DNA of 64,000 nucleotides from Micrasema longulum (GCA_022494885.1 JAGVSM010000446.1:310001-374000), one strand, 5' to 3'. Shown: positions 32,935 to 44,965, counted from the first letter of the stretch. The notes: a model not told the origin generated them from the sequence alone. Made by a program: numbers and translations.

Positions 32935-33300
32935 TCACTCTCTCGCAGATGTCTCCCCGAATACTGTGCAAAAAAGACAACTGCACGCCGGACTAATTAC
33001 GCTTAGCTAAAATTGATTAAACCGAGGTTTTGCATTCCCGTTTTCGGCACCCCAATACTGAACCGTTTTGAAAAAAAAATTACTTTAACGTAATTCTACA
33101 TTTGAAAACGGCAGGTAAAACCAATTACTTATAAGGGTTTTTAAATGGTTTACGCTCATTCAAAAGACAATTTATAAAAAAAAAACAAAATATAGAGACA
33201 CGCCAATGTCAGATATCTACAGTGCGTAAATAACTATTGCTGCAGAGCCATAATCTAGGGAGAGAATACGAGAATACGTTTGTTAAAAAAAAACTACTTT
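32935..33300 (+). repeat. Dispersed repeat family D, copy
   Basis: It contains CTCTCGCAGATGTCTCCCCG, GCCGGACTAATTACG, CGGCACCCCAATACTGA and GACACGCCAATGTC in the family order. Confidence 0.55.
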
Positions 33301-33729
33301 TTATCCTTGGTTTTTGAGAAATTGAACTTCTACGCGAAGGGCGGAAAGAGACTGTTTTAATGATTTTTTTTTTACAAATTGCTGTAATTTAAAACTAAAA
33401 TAAAAAAAATATGAAGATGTAATTTTCTGTTTTCAATTTACAAAAGTGGTAATACATTGTTATTTAGAAAAAAAAACATACATAATAATGTTTAAAAAAA
33501 TAGCTAAATCTAAATTTCACACAGGGGAAGAGATCACAATCGGAAGATGGGTATCGACAGCGTTGACTTCCTGAAAATACGCATCGACGCCGACTTGTCG
33601 CGTCAACAGAGCTGGATTTGTAATACCTTGGTATAGATAGAGATAGTAGAAAGCACACTTTCTCGATATGTAGCGATTAAGTTAGCGTTTGGAATCGGAC
33701 TTCTTTCTTTTTTATTTCTCGTCCGTTCC

Positions 33730-33880
33730 CTCTTGGAATCTCACCCACATAATAAAGATTTCAGTTCTTTTACTTCTCAGAAGTCAACAGATGGAAGACT
33801 TAGGGAAATGTGGATGTTTAAACATAGGAAAATGGTGAACGCAGTGTGTAAAGTGGCCACTTAAAACAGTTTTTGATACA
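33730..33880 (+). repeat. Dispersed repeat family A, partial
   Basis: The family A middle is present: GGAATCTCACCCACATAATA, GTCAACAGATGGAAGAC, AATGTGGATGTTTAAACA and GTGTAAAGTGGCCACTTAAA. It lacks both ends and abuts a LINE fragment. Confidence 0.65.
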
Positions 33881-33884
33881 AAAG

Positions 33885-34165
33885 AAAAACCGGTTTTGTA
33901 CTTTAGGTACTTTATAAATTTGTTCTGAATGTTTTTTATTCAAGTTATATATATGGCATACTGGGGACTCCATATCTGAGATGCGTATTCCAATCGTCAT
34001 CGTATTCCAATTCCATTGGAGAATTTAGGCCATAGTTTGTTCTATGCTGATCGATGAACAGCACTCCATTGTTTCTCAATCTACGAGTCGGAATATTGAA
34101 TTTTACTTCTCCCAGTAATGATGGAACATCGATTATACCATTTAGTATGCCGAACATATATATGG
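33885..34165 (-). mobile_element. Two abutting LINE C-terminal fragments
   Basis: 33885-33998 is nearly identical to 31665-31775 of family L-B. From 33999 the minus strand instead codes MFGILNGIIDVPSLLGEVKF, then NIPTRRLRNN and a HRTNYGLNSPM tail. This is the typical 'nG.id.p.LL..i.f.vp.R.lR......HRTNYg.nSP' C-terminus of another CR1/Jockey-type LINE. The junction suggests recombination or nested insertion. Confidence 0.7.
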
Positions 34166-34649
34166 AGTCACATAGGTCCTATGTCATAGGACATAGGTGC
34201 TTGTTATTCTTTCTTTTTTTCTACTGCGCTCGACATGTTTTTATACTTTTAAACTACTTTTAACTACATTTAGAATTGCTTTTAAATATTTTAATTATAT
34301 ATTGCTTTTCTTACTATAACGTGTTATTATTTTTGAAGACATTTATTGAATTAGCTGAAATTTTTTGTCTTTTAGTTATTTTAGAGTTTTTTGGTCATTG
34401 TTTTTTTTTAATCCCTTAAAATATATATGTGTATATTTGTTTTTTTTTTTGGATTAAACCACGTTTTTTAATTCTTACCTTTTAATTACTTTCACTAAGT
34501 TTTTTCCTTCATTATTAATTTTATTTCAATTTATGTAAATACTCACAACAAACTTGTAAAATATTTTTTTTTCTTTGATTTTAATTTTTAAACTACTTTC
34601 CTTCATGTTTTTTCCCTTATTTTTTGTTCTTAAAAAATTAAAAATTGTT
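34166..34649. other. T-rich spacer
   Basis: The first few bases contain CCTATGTCATAGGACATAGG, a small palindrome. The rest is T-rich without features. Confidence 0.35.
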
Positions 34650-34790
34650 GATTGATGACCTTAGATGTAATGAAAATATAATATGGAAACTTTACTGGTG
34701 CATTACAGTTAAATCTAACTTTGTATACTGTAAAGCCATGTAATTGTACTGGTATGTTTCTCGAATAAAAAATAAAGAAAATTAAATATG
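34650..34790 (+). repeat. LINE-like 3' tail
   Basis: GTAAAGCCATGTAATTGTAC, TGTTTCTCGAATAAAAAATA and an A-rich end resemble the 3' UTR ends of insect non-LTR retrotransposons. No coding part is attached. Confidence 0.4.
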
Positions 34791-35577
34791 GGGCCGGGCG
34801 TTGGCGTGAAGGAAAATAGTTTGACCTTGTTGGTCGAGTCTCTTGGGCTGAATTGCCTGATTGACGCGGCGCAGTTGGGCAATATCTTGGAGTAAATACA
34901 TCTCTCATAAACCCTAAGGGTAATGTAAAGTTCCTTGTTGACCGTTTTGTTTTTCTCGAGCATTTTTCAATGTAATCCCTTCCAGTCCCACCAAACTCAA
35001 ATCATGGCCATCTTTGTGTGGAGGTCTCACTTGGTTCTTGGCTTCGACGTATCTCTTAAAATTAAATTATTTAAAACAGTGATTTCCACAGTTTTGTAAA
35101 ACAGAAAGAGCTCTTTTTAATAAACATAAAAACTTTGACAAACAGCGAATATATTGTATTAGGACAAAGGAAAACGTAAAACGCTACGAACTTATTCCTC
35201 AACCCAATACTTATAATTTAATCGAAAACCCAAGTAGATTTTCAATCACCTCTGTTTAATACCGTTTATCTCTTGTGTAAAATGTCCAATGTCCTCTCTC
35301 TGGGTCCTGATGGACAACAATCTTAATCCTTGTCGGACCTAGATTACGTTATGGCCTTATTACACAGACCAGAAAACTAAACAATATGTATTTTAATTTA
35401 TTTTTTACCACAAATGTTGAGGTAAGATATTTTTTATAAATTATAATATGCGAACAAAATAAATTAAAATATATATAAACATAACATTTTGCGAATTAAT
35501 GTGATCACAGGCAAATTTATGTTAAATGTATTTTTTAAAACTAAAAAATAAAAGTATATAACATATGACATATTATT
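34791..35577. other. Spacer with GC-rich patch
   Basis: 34785-34900 is GC-rich and open in two minus frames (34630-34963) but I recognise no family. The remainder is AT-rich. Confidence 0.3.
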
Positions 35578-36004
35578 ATGTCACCACCAAATAGTCAAAT
35601 AAGCCACTCAACTGAGCGGCTAGGCTATTCATCAAATTAACGAAAGAACTAGGCCGTTCGTTGAATAAACGTTTAACAAAAGGGTTGAACGTCGCAAAAC
35701 TTCAAAAAATAATTGTTTTATTTTTTAATTTATTTTGTTGTGTGATGTTAGGTAAGAATATGTTTTGTTATTTTAAAAGTAATAAAAAAGTTTTTATTGA
35801 TTAACTTAATCCTTAAATAAACTTAACATTAATTCTAACTTAATTATTAAACTTATCCCGTCCTATCCAAACTTAGCCGGATAACACGTTGAACGTTGAG
35901 CTTCATTCGACGAACAGTCTAGCCAATCAATTGAAAGCCGGCATTTAATGAACAGCCTAGTCGCTTAGTTGAGTAGCTGATTTTACTATTTAGCGGTGAG
36001 ATAT
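35578..36004. mobile_element. MITE-like element with ~100 bp inverted termini
   Basis: The left arm (35580-35690) and right arm (35890-36003) are imperfect reverse complements. The arms read inward in the same order: TCACCRCYAAATAGT, CACTCAACTGAGCGGCTAGG / TACTCAACTAAGCGACTAGG, CTRTTCATCAAAT and CTGTTCGTCGAA / CCGTTCGTTGAA. The centre is AT-rich and non-coding. No clear target duplication was found. Confidence 0.7.
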
Positions 36005-36589
36005 GCACATTATTAGTTTTAATACTTTTATGTGTAATTGAATACGAATTACGTTAATTCAAAGATTCATTATCAAAATCAATAATTAAAGTTAGTATTT
36101 TTCATTACCTCCTTACATATCCCTTCTATCCCACCTGCTGATAAGCTTCTAAATAGAGACTTAAGAGGGTTATTCCTTTAAAAAAACACCTAGACGTTTA
36201 TTGTTTAATGCATTTCAGGAAATCTAGCTTTTTGCAATAGGATAAATATCTGTTGAGTTTCTAGGCGAATCGAAAAGATTCACTTTTTTCTTCTTGAAAA
36301 TATTCAATTTTTTTTTGGAAAAATGACGATGCGCGATATGTTGTATAGTGTTGCAAGATCAGTTTCTCCTGAACAAACATGTTTCTAACGTCGTTTTGTA
36401 TATTCTACAAATCTACAAAAACACGCATGACTGAAAAAAAGTAGCCGGTAAAACGACTAACATTTTCACGTCTGATCACGTCGAAAGTCCGTTAGAGCAT
36501 GAAGTAGAGGAAGGCAATTTGTAACGTGTCGATTTAATTATACGGGATCGGCGTACATGATATGAAACTTTCTGGGTTAATATCTAATC
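36005..36589. other. Unassigned spacer
   Basis: Mixed composition without recognised repeat or frame. Confidence 0.3.
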
Positions 36590-36800
36590 AGTAAGGAAGA
36601 TCGCTGGTTTTTTAAAAAAATATTTGTGAAAAAACTATTAAACTAAACCAAAAATTTTCATTTATTTTCATATTATCACATGATTTTGAATAGTTCTATA
36701 ATTTTAAATATCCCCACCGAAACTTCGAAACTACACCACACGCGACGTCACGAGTTCTGAGTCACGATCAAAAACGCTATCTTCATCGGTACACATCGTG
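36590..36800 (+). repeat. Dispersed repeat family E, copy 1
   Basis: This aligns with 58950-59130 in the same orientation: AAGGAAG(A/T)TC, CTATYAAACTAARCMAAAAA, CGACGTCACGAGTTCT / TGACGTCACAAGTTCT. Confidence 0.45.
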
Positions 36801-38419
36801 ACGGTATAAAGTAAAATCCGTATTCATATACGAATTAAAATTATCTTTTATGGTAACCCTGTATTTTAACTTGTATAGAAAAAAAAATGTACACATATTA
36901 TATTTGTCATACATAAAACTAAATTTTGCTTTGGAAATAGATTATTAGATAAGTTTACTTCATTACGGTGAGTGATCAAAGCACACATGAACTGTTAAAC
37001 GTAACTGATAAGGAAAAAAATAAAACACGGGTTTTACTGACGTTTATTTTACTAAAAGCTGAATTTCAGTCTTTAAACGACATCGTTTTACATGTTCGGA
37101 TTAGTTTGGCGGAACAACAATCATTTTGTTTTTGCTTCTAAAATGTAAAAGCTCAATACAATTTTACAAGTAAATTTTTTACATCAAACACGCGAAATGG
37201 TGAAAAACACGGCTACCCCGGAAACCGGAAATCTTTTGCCGGTTGGAATTATGATTGCCCGTGGTTGCCACAACAACATAACAAAGCTATAACTTATTGG
37301 CTATTGCGAACATATGGTCAGATGAACCCGTGACGTTGCAAAACAGTTCGTTTTTATTAAAACCATTTTATTTTTTTTCATACATTCGCCACAAACTTTG
37401 TCGTACAATTAAATGCTCGAATTTAATCTAAGAATTTAGCTGGTATTGTTACTATGTAATCGAGTAATCCTACACAGCTTAAAATTAAGCAAAATTTATT
37501 AATCTTCTTCTCTTACTGCCCTTTTAGGGATTAACATAGGGTAATCACTCTGGGGAAGGTTTCTCGGTCCTGTGCTGCCCGGAAAATCTGTTTGACAGTC
37601 CTGAAGCCAGTCCAGTCTGGTAATTTTTTTATATATTTTATTTTTGCACCACAACATGCCAGAATGCCTTATTATACAGCCAGGATATCTTTCTTCTTCC
37701 AGCCCTTCAGTGATTCTCTATGTTGCCCTTCAAAATTAAATGAGCAGGTGGTATTTTTTTGCACGTATTATATGTCCCATACAAAATTTTATGGACTTTT
37801 TGGTAGTTAAGAGTTCTCTATTTGTTTTAGCTCGACTTATGATTTCTGAGTTCCTTTTTAGGTCTGTTCGAGATACCTTAAACATTCATTAAATGCGTTT
37901 TCGGCTACTAAATTTTATAACAAATCAAATAACTTCCTATAAGTAAAATTCAGTTCTTGTCTACAGACATTTGAGCAATCTCAAAATGTTATTGATTTCA
38001 ATTTTACGAGTACTGAAGACTTCAAAATCGTGTCTGTCATTTAAAAGACGACGGTTGTGGCCGTCAGTCAAAAATACATTGGTAGTGATAGACCGATATA
38101 TCCTACGTGAAATTGAAATATTTATATGGTAAGAAGAGACATTGTTTACCTACAAAAAACAGTCGGCAATAAAAGTGTCCTAGTATGTAAGTCAAATAAG
38201 ATCGCCTTATTTACTACAAACCATCAACTACGGTCTAATCGGAAGTGAAACATAAAAAATAAAAAAAAGTTGATGTGTCCAATTTCCATATGAGTGTATC
38301 GCATGAGAATAAATTGTCGGCTGAGAACGTAAATACACTAATGAAAGTGTGTTTTGGATTCGTATATTATAGGTGTAATCTTTGGCTTATCAGATGACCC
38401 TTACTTCAGTGCATTGGCG
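36801..38419. other. Spacer; SINE-tail scrap at 37640-37680
   Basis: 37640-37680 contains TTTTTGCACCACAACATGCC, matching the inverted 3' end of SINE type B3. Near 37960 there is an isolated family A 5' scrap (TTCTTGTCTACAGACATTTG). Nothing else is recognised. Confidence 0.4.
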
Positions 38420-38730
38420 AATATGAATTAGTGTCGAGGGGGTTTAACGGCGGATCTCTGCCAAAACTCGCCAGTGTTGATATGTTTAGAGCTGTCAGTG
38501 ACATCAAGTGCCATCGAAGGTTGTATAGAGGCTTCTCGAGCCGTGGGAGTAGACGTGCGCAGCGCGAAGCTAGTGTCGGCGTCGCGATGCTTCGAACCTC
38601 CGACGCCTAACGCGGCCGGCGCTCCGACGCGAAACGACGTCTCCGACGCTGTCTTTAATCTCGTGCAAAAAGTTGACAAGTTTACGCAGGAAACTTTCCT
38701 ACGTGGATTCCTAAGGATACTTTGATTTGC
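38420..38730. other. CpG-rich island, open on both strands
   Basis: This is the most GC- and CpG-rich stretch of the window. It is open for 98 codons on the plus strand (38432-38725) and 83 codons on the minus strand (38428-38679). Plus-strand context would fit a terminal exon: a pyrimidine-rich acceptor ACCCTTACTTCAG near 38409, a stop at 38723-38725, AATAAA near 38870. The minus reading ends with NTGEFWQRSAVKPPRH. I cannot tell which strand, if either, is coding; absence of AT-rich stop codons alone can open both frames. Confidence 0.3.
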
Positions 38731-40829
38731 GGGAATGTTTTAATAGACAAAGTTTGTATTTAAAATGCACAAAAAGTTTTCGCGCTAAAGTTAGTAACAT
38801 TTTTAGAATAATATTTTAATTTCACTTAAGAAAATAGATCAAGTAATTAATTAAGATTTAATGTAAGTTAAATAAACGCAAAAAGTTGTTTTTATTTAGT
38901 GACTATAAATGTTTGAATTTATTCTTTACATGACAAAAATAGGTTCTGATATTCTTCATTCTTCTAGTAAAACTGAAAAACGTTTTTGCTTTTTGTATTC
39001 AACAGTATGACTTTATTTGTGAGAGTTTGGAGTTATAAGAAGAACTATCAAGATCTTTAGATCCAGCGGATAAGGTATGTTTATTTGTTTATCAACCTTT
39101 TTGTAAATAAATCACAGTTTGTTGTTACACATTATATTTTGAAATTCCTTACTCTGTTGTAATATTGGTCTCCTTAAGTGAAATCGTAAGAAGGTAAAAT
39201 TTTAGAATAAAATATAATATAATATTTTTTTTAGTCTATAAGTATTTGGGCCTAAACAAAATAGTGTCATTTTTAGCAATACAAAATAAATTTAAATGAA
39301 TCAATTGATAAAAAAATATATCGAAACCATTTGGTAACTTCAATTTTATAAAAAAAGCGTTGTTATGATAAAAACATAAATGTACACAAAACGAGGACTT
39401 TTTAATTTAATAAAACGATCATAACAAAATATTTTTATAATGTATACAAAATAAATGTACGTGTATGTATGGTAGAGTGTGTACGAACACAATGAACAAT
39501 TGAATGGAGCTTTTCTGTTTTTTGTTTTTTATTTTTTTTTATCATTTCTTAAATTTATGCCTTTCACTTATTTATATACTCATATTTATATCAATACTTG
39601 CTTAGATATTTTGTTTGTTATATGTTAATTATTATGGTTAACTGTATTTGACAATAATTATTCATTATTTTAAAAATACTTTTTATTGTCCTTCCCTTAT
39701 TTATTTATTGATATTTGATTTTAAAAATTGTTGTATATTCACATTATGAAACTGATTTGGTATATTTTATTTAAGTCAATACATAATATTACTTGTGAAA
39801 TGATAATGATTTGAAGTACCTTATAAATACATTTTATAATATATTAATGTCATCCATAAATTATTATGATTGTTAATTTTATTACATACCAGGCTATTTT
39901 CATTTATTATTGATTTCAATTAATTATGCCAGAAAATATGTAAACACTTTTAAAAAAAATTATATTACAATTGTTTTGCAAAATTTGTTGTTATTTTCCC
40001 AAATAAATAAAATAAATATGCAACTCAAATTTGATTTTTGTAGCAACTATTTTTTTTACTACTACGTTGTTTCTGAAAATCAACAGCTGGTATAGTGAAA
40101 GTGTCTTTAACAATAAAAACTAAGCTTGTTTGTTAATTTTTATAATTAAAAAAAAAATGTGGGCAAAATATTTATGTTACTTTAATTGTTCACTTTAAAA
40201 TTAAAGGAAAAATGACCATGGAAATTGTTTACAAAGGTTTACAATATGCGTATTTTGAATTACCTGAAAACAAAACGTTTTGTACCCTGAAAACGGCATG
40301 TATTACATTACCGCGCCATGCTAATATGAAATGTTTGATAAAAGCTCGGCGGGCATGACGAGTGATACCAAAATGACATGACGCCAATTGTGAGCCGTTT
40401 CGTATGTCCTCGTTTTAAAACCCAGAAATTATAAATGAAAATACGTTTTTCTATATATTGATAGTAATATCATTACAATTTATAAAATCCGCTTTATATT
40501 TTCAATGTTATTCTTAATTTTTAAAATGTAACAGCACATCGATTTAAACGGTTTTCAAACAACACGGCCCAAAATTAAATAAAAAATATTTTGAACACTT
40601 ATTTGGCAATGTGTAGTACTAATATAATTATATTATTTGCAAATGGAATGCCCTACATATCTTTTTTACTTGGGTCCTAGTTATATGAAGGTGAATTATC
40701 TTTTTTACGAATTTTTATGTCATGAAATAATTACTTGTTTGTACAATAAATACTAAACGGTTAATTTTTTTTAAATGCCGTAATGATTTTTAAGCAGCAT
40801 TATTCTTTTTAAAGCAATTTTTTTACACA
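38731..40829. other. AT-rich spacer
   Basis: About 2 kb of T- and A-rich sequence with simple words. A 61-codon plus frame (39910-40095) is composition-driven. No repeat was matched. Confidence 0.35.
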
Positions 40830-40915
40830 GTACCGTGTAAAACGTATCCCACGCGCAAAAAGTGGTTTTAGTGTAGTGGAGCGTGGGGTACAGTGTTCAC
40901 TCTTTTTTTAAACCT
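40830..40915. repeat. Short imperfect inverted repeat
   Basis: ACGTATCCCACGC and GCGTGGGGTACAGTG form an imperfect stem around AAAAAGTGGTTTTAGTG. A weaker pair, TGATCCAC/GTGGATCA, follows at 41059-41109. Confidence 0.35.
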
Positions 40916-41139
40916 CTGTAGCTCTGAAGTTTATTTTTAAATTCTGATCTTTTTCATAAAATCGAAAGAAATATTCATTGTATTTTAAGTAATGGTTTCA
41001 GTTTGCAATATCATAGCTATTTAATAAGATACAACTTTTTTTATTGATTTAAGGGAATTGATCCACTGTGGCCGACTTCTAGGTCATAACATTAAAGTTA
41101 CGGTGGATCAGACTGGAATACATTAAATTAAACTGTTAA

Positions 41140-41660
41140 AATAAACTACACGGTGTTTTGTTCTCCGAACTGGCAAGCTTTTCCATAATACCCGTTTACT
41201 TAGAATCCTGTACAACTCGTTGGTTCGGACCAGGCTTGAGGGTGCCTCGGTGATATGGAGTCCACGCGAGGCGAGACATTCCCTCATGTTGGAGACGGTT
41301 CAGAAAAAAATCTGAGGTATCTCCACATGAAGGAGTATGGTAGTTATCCGTAGCTCTATCAAGCGTCATTCCTTTTGGGCATACTTAGGATCAACAGTTT
41401 GCAACTAAGTAGAGATGGGTTCACACTGACCATTTTTTCAGACTTATAAGAGGTTTTATGGAGAACTCAGCCAATTTTGAGAGTTTGAATTTTTATGTTC
41501 TTGATGGTTATCTTCGACAGCGTCTGTTTTACCTCCCGGCTTCCAGAACCAACCTGCTTCTGGTTATGCTAATTGGAAGAACATTCAGACAGCTAAACAT
41601 TATCGGAGATCGACATCTTTCACATAATTGAAACTTTGTTTAAGAGACTGGATTTCATCC
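41140..41660 (+). mobile_element. LINE fragment, R1/Jockey-like RT C-terminus
   Basis: Across frames the translation gives ILYNSLVRTRLEGASVIWSP, ARHSLMLETVQKK, RYLHMKEYGSYP, SFLLGILRINSLQLSRDGF and RQRLFYLPASRTNLL. This is the 'lynsLVrsrLEyasviWsP......ie.vQ+kflR.l........yp......lLg...LeiRR......FlyK...g' region of R1/Jockey-type LINEs. At least three frameshifts or stops are needed. It ends at the hairpin at 41645. Confidence 0.7.
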
Positions 41661-41730
41661 TCTCGGGAGTCATTAAGATTTAAAAAAATATTGTTCTTCC
41701 AATGACTCCCGAGGGGGTGAAGTCCAGTCT
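41645..41730. repeat. 30-bp inverted repeat at LINE/family A junction
   Basis: 41645-41674 and 41701-41730 are reverse complements with three mismatches, separated by 26 nt. Core is CTCGGGAGTCATT / AATGACTCCCGAG. The right arm leads straight into the 5' end of the family A copy. Confidence 0.8.
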
Positions 41731-42045
41731 TTTGTCTACAAACATTTGAACAAACTCAAATATTATAAAACAAACTGGTTCAAGAAGAAGTTCAAAAATT
41801 GGAATTGTTTTCAGGCGTTGCCTAGTATGTGAAATCAGTCAGATGAATCTCTTTACAACAATAAAGGTTTCAGCCCCCTTAACTTCACTAAAATCAACAA
41901 ATGGAATAATTGTAGAAATATGAATGTTCAAACATAGGCATAATGATGAATGTTACACAGCGTGTAAATTGGCCACTTTAACCAGCCAATGACAGGTCTT
42001 AAGCCCTGTAAATGCCTAGACTTTTATATTCCCTTCTTCAAGGTA
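41701..42045 (+). repeat. Dispersed repeat family A, near full-length
   Basis: It contains the 5' block GTCCAGTCTTTTGTCTACAA, then CAGGCGTTGCCTAGTATG, ATGAATCTC, CATAGGCATAATGATGAATG, GTGTAAATTGGCCACTT, CAATGACAGGTC and AATGCCTAGACTTTTATATT. It ends near 42045. Confidence 0.8.
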
Positions 42046-42799
42046 TTCTCCATCCCGGTTGTAATTTGTTACGTTTAAGAGGCGAATGCCATTGCATAGT
42101 ATTATACCTTAAAAATGTCGAACCATTGCTCAAGGGTTCCTGGTATAATATGTTGTTCCAATATAACCCCATAAATATTTTGTTATTTGTAATATTATTT
42201 TGGTAACATAAATGAATTTGAAATTTGAAACGTAATAAATTGTGCTGAGATTTCATGTTATACGAACGAAGAGTGCGATGTGGGACGGAATGTTTTAACA
42301 CTTATATTGAGTTGGGTTTACGCTTTGTTGTTCCGTGTAAACAGTATAAACTGCGGTGTTATGTGTTTCGAGGTGTATTGTGAATGGGAGTTAATAAATC
42401 AACACACTCATAATACATTTAGAAGCACGCACCTACAATTACCACATATTGGCTCTCAGGATTTATAAATATCAAGCATTGACGTGCCTATGACAAACAG
42501 ATACATCCCAAGCCCATCTCATGTTTGATAAACAATATTGCATAGCCATCAAAATTTAAGAATAGGTGTATAAAATCACGACACAAGCGCAAACATTAAA
42601 CTTACACTTATTGCTAAACCAATATCTTCCGGCCGATCAAATACGGATAAAATTTTCTTCTTTAACTGTTTTACATTGTGTCCAAACGGATGAAGAACAC
42701 AGTTTTATGTGTGGAAATGATCGATCACTGGGTAAGTATCAGGCATATAAGAAACATTCACATTCTATCCCTTCTTCACAATATTTTAAATAATCTTAC
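42046..42799. other. Spacer; possible exon end near 42730
   Basis: The plus frame 42566-42793 reaches a donor-like sequence CTGG/GTAAGTATC at 42731 after CVQTDEEHSFMCGNDRSLG. No acceptor or family supports it. The rest is unassigned. Confidence 0.25.
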
Positions 42800-43110
42800 T
42801 TCGCCTGTTAATCTGAGAGAGTTTTTCGAACCCTATCACCGCATGAGCTAACTCTTCGTTCTAGTAACGAGAGAACCCTTCCAATACCCATTCACCGGTC
42901 TTATTGTTTTGCCTCCTCTTTCACAGTCGTAGCTGCTCAATTATATATTAATTTACCCACTAATGTCAGATACGCCCCTTCCTTATTTACATTTAAATCC
43001 CGTAGGAAATGTCGCTTCCTGAATGATTAAGTTTTTCATTTTTCCTCCTACTTTTATTGCCTCTTTACCCCCTTCTTTTTTCATAGTACAGTGTAGATAT
43101 TTAGTCGATT
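42800..43110 (-). repeat. Dispersed repeat family G, copy 2
   Basis: This is the inverted homologue of 8730-9000: TTCTAGTAACGAGAGAACCC, TTGCCTCCTCTTTCACAG, ACGCCCCTTCCTTA and TCATAGTACAGTGT. Confidence 0.5.
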
Positions 43111-43209
43111 TCCACTTCTTAAATTGAAAAAAAAAAATTTGTTCAATTTTTTTTTATTAATAAACTAACACTACGTTCACATATCACTGATATTTTCGAA
43201 TTGCACGAT

Positions 43210-43310
43210 TTGGCTAGGTAGAAAGAAATTGCTTTAAGGCAATATGCAAGCCCTTATGCATAGCCCCTATGCCCTGTATTTTAATATATATATTTTTAAA
43301 TAAAAAGGAA
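43210..43310 (+). repeat. Retroelement 3'-end fragment
   Basis: GGTAGAAAGAAATTGCTTTA and GGCAATATGCAAGCCC match the inverted block at 7858-7960. Confidence 0.35.
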
Positions 43311-44220
43311 CAACCCAGGATGAGTCTTTATAATTTGAATACTATTCACGGATGCCAATCCTAAATAAAGAAATGTAGTTGTGATAAGCCTGCTTTGTCG
43401 TTTCGTGGTTGGCACGTTCGGCGTTTGCTTAAAATAAATCACCGTGAATTATTCGTTTTAAAGTTGTTAACTGCAATACTTTCAATTTTTACATTACTTA
43501 CTTACAATCACCTTACTTTTGTGAAACATATGTTCAAGATAAACTGCATTTACTTTACCAATACAGTGCCCTATGAACCATTAGGAACGAGTCAGGGTTA
43601 AATTGATTTATATTAAAATACATCGAAGGAGACTGATATCACAAAAGAGACAAAGGAATTATAGTGGAATGTAGAAATTTTGGCATTTACAGGGCTTATG
43701 CCCTGTCATTGGGTGGTTTTAGTTACCTATTAATTTTCATTTCTACGTAGCGTCACTTCTAATTACGATGAACGTCTGTAAACCCTCTCAGTGCCAGCGT
43801 CATTCCTCAGGCACGCGGAGTAAAATGATATTTTCTCTTTATTTTCATAACCAACCTGCCCCATTTTTTAAAACTAAATTGATTATTAAAAAAAAAAACA
43901 ATATCATTTCTACGTTAGTAGCCCTTGTTCTGACATTTGTGATAGCGACTATTTTCATGATTGTTCGATAATTTAAACAAAATTCACAAAAAAAGAATAA
44001 TATAATTATGTAGATGTTTAAATTTAAAAAAATATATTTCATTATTTTTTTATGCGTATTTTAAATCCCCACCCCCTGAGGCCCAATGTCATTCCCGAAG
44101 TTCATTTAAATAAAATAAAAAATTATAGAATTTTTGAATGCAAAAAATTTTTTTCATACTTACTAGAATAGCTCTGAAACTAGGGGTTGAAAAAAAAAGC
44201 GAGGTAGGCAATTTGAATTT
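43311..44220. other. Spacer; family A scrap at 43675-43735
   Basis: 43675-43735 contains GGCATTTACAGGGCTTATGC, an inverted family A 3' scrap. Frames at 43395-43601, 43768-43971 and 43845-44042 are unsupported. Confidence 0.35.
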
Positions 44221-44965
44221 TAACAATGTTTGATTATGTCCAAATGCTTGCAGACTGGCTGGATTTCCTACATAGGCAGTTGTTCATATTTAAATTTATT
44301 TGAACAGTGGGAAAACATTTTTGAGAAGGGAATATGGAAGTCTAGGCATTTACGGGGCTTATGACCTGTCATTGGCTGGTTTAAGTGGCCACTTTACACA
44401 CTGTTTAACATTTACCATTTTGCCCATGTTTGAACATCCACATTTCCTTAACTCTTCCATCTGTTGACTTTTGTGAAATGCCTAGACTTCCATATTCCCT
44501 TCTCAAAAATGTTTTCCCACTGTTGAAATAAATTTAAATATGAACAATTCCCTATGGAGGAAATCCAGCCAGTCTGCAAGCATTTGGACATAATCAAATA
44601 TTGTTGAATTACTACCTGGTAAAAGACGAAGTATAAAAATTGGAAAATTGTTTTCAGGCGTTGCCTAGTAGGTGATTTGGTTCATTCGGATGAATCTCAC
44701 CCACGTGATAAAGGTTTTAGCTCTTTTACTTCACAAAAGTCGCCAGATGGAAGAGTTGAGGAAATGTGGATGTTCAAACATGGGCAGAATGGTAAATGTT
44801 ACACAGTGTGTAAAGTGGCCACTTTTAAGTGGGTTTTGGTTGGTTAAGTGGGGGTGGGTAACTGGTTTACCAGACAATGACAGGTCATAAGCCCCGTAAA
44901 TGCCTAGACTTTAATATTCCCTTCTCACTTTTTTTTTTCCACTGTTGAAATAAATTTAAATTTAA
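44221..44965. repeat. Family A composite: folded-back pair of copies
   Basis: An inverted copy missing its 5' half (44221-44475) is joined to a forward near full-length copy (44459-44965). Outer blocks 44225-44355 and 44459-44605 are reverse complements of about 130 bp: CCAAATGCTTGCAGACTGGC, ATTTCCTACATAGG / CCTATGGAGGAAAT, GGGAATATGGAAGTCTAGGC. It shows both ends of the family and gives the best view of its consensus. The forward part holds a local G/T-rich insertion near 44823-44880. Confidence 0.85.

Noticed and set aside
42012..42301. Overlapping frames on both strands downstream of family A
   Set aside because: They start inside the repeat and have no independent support.
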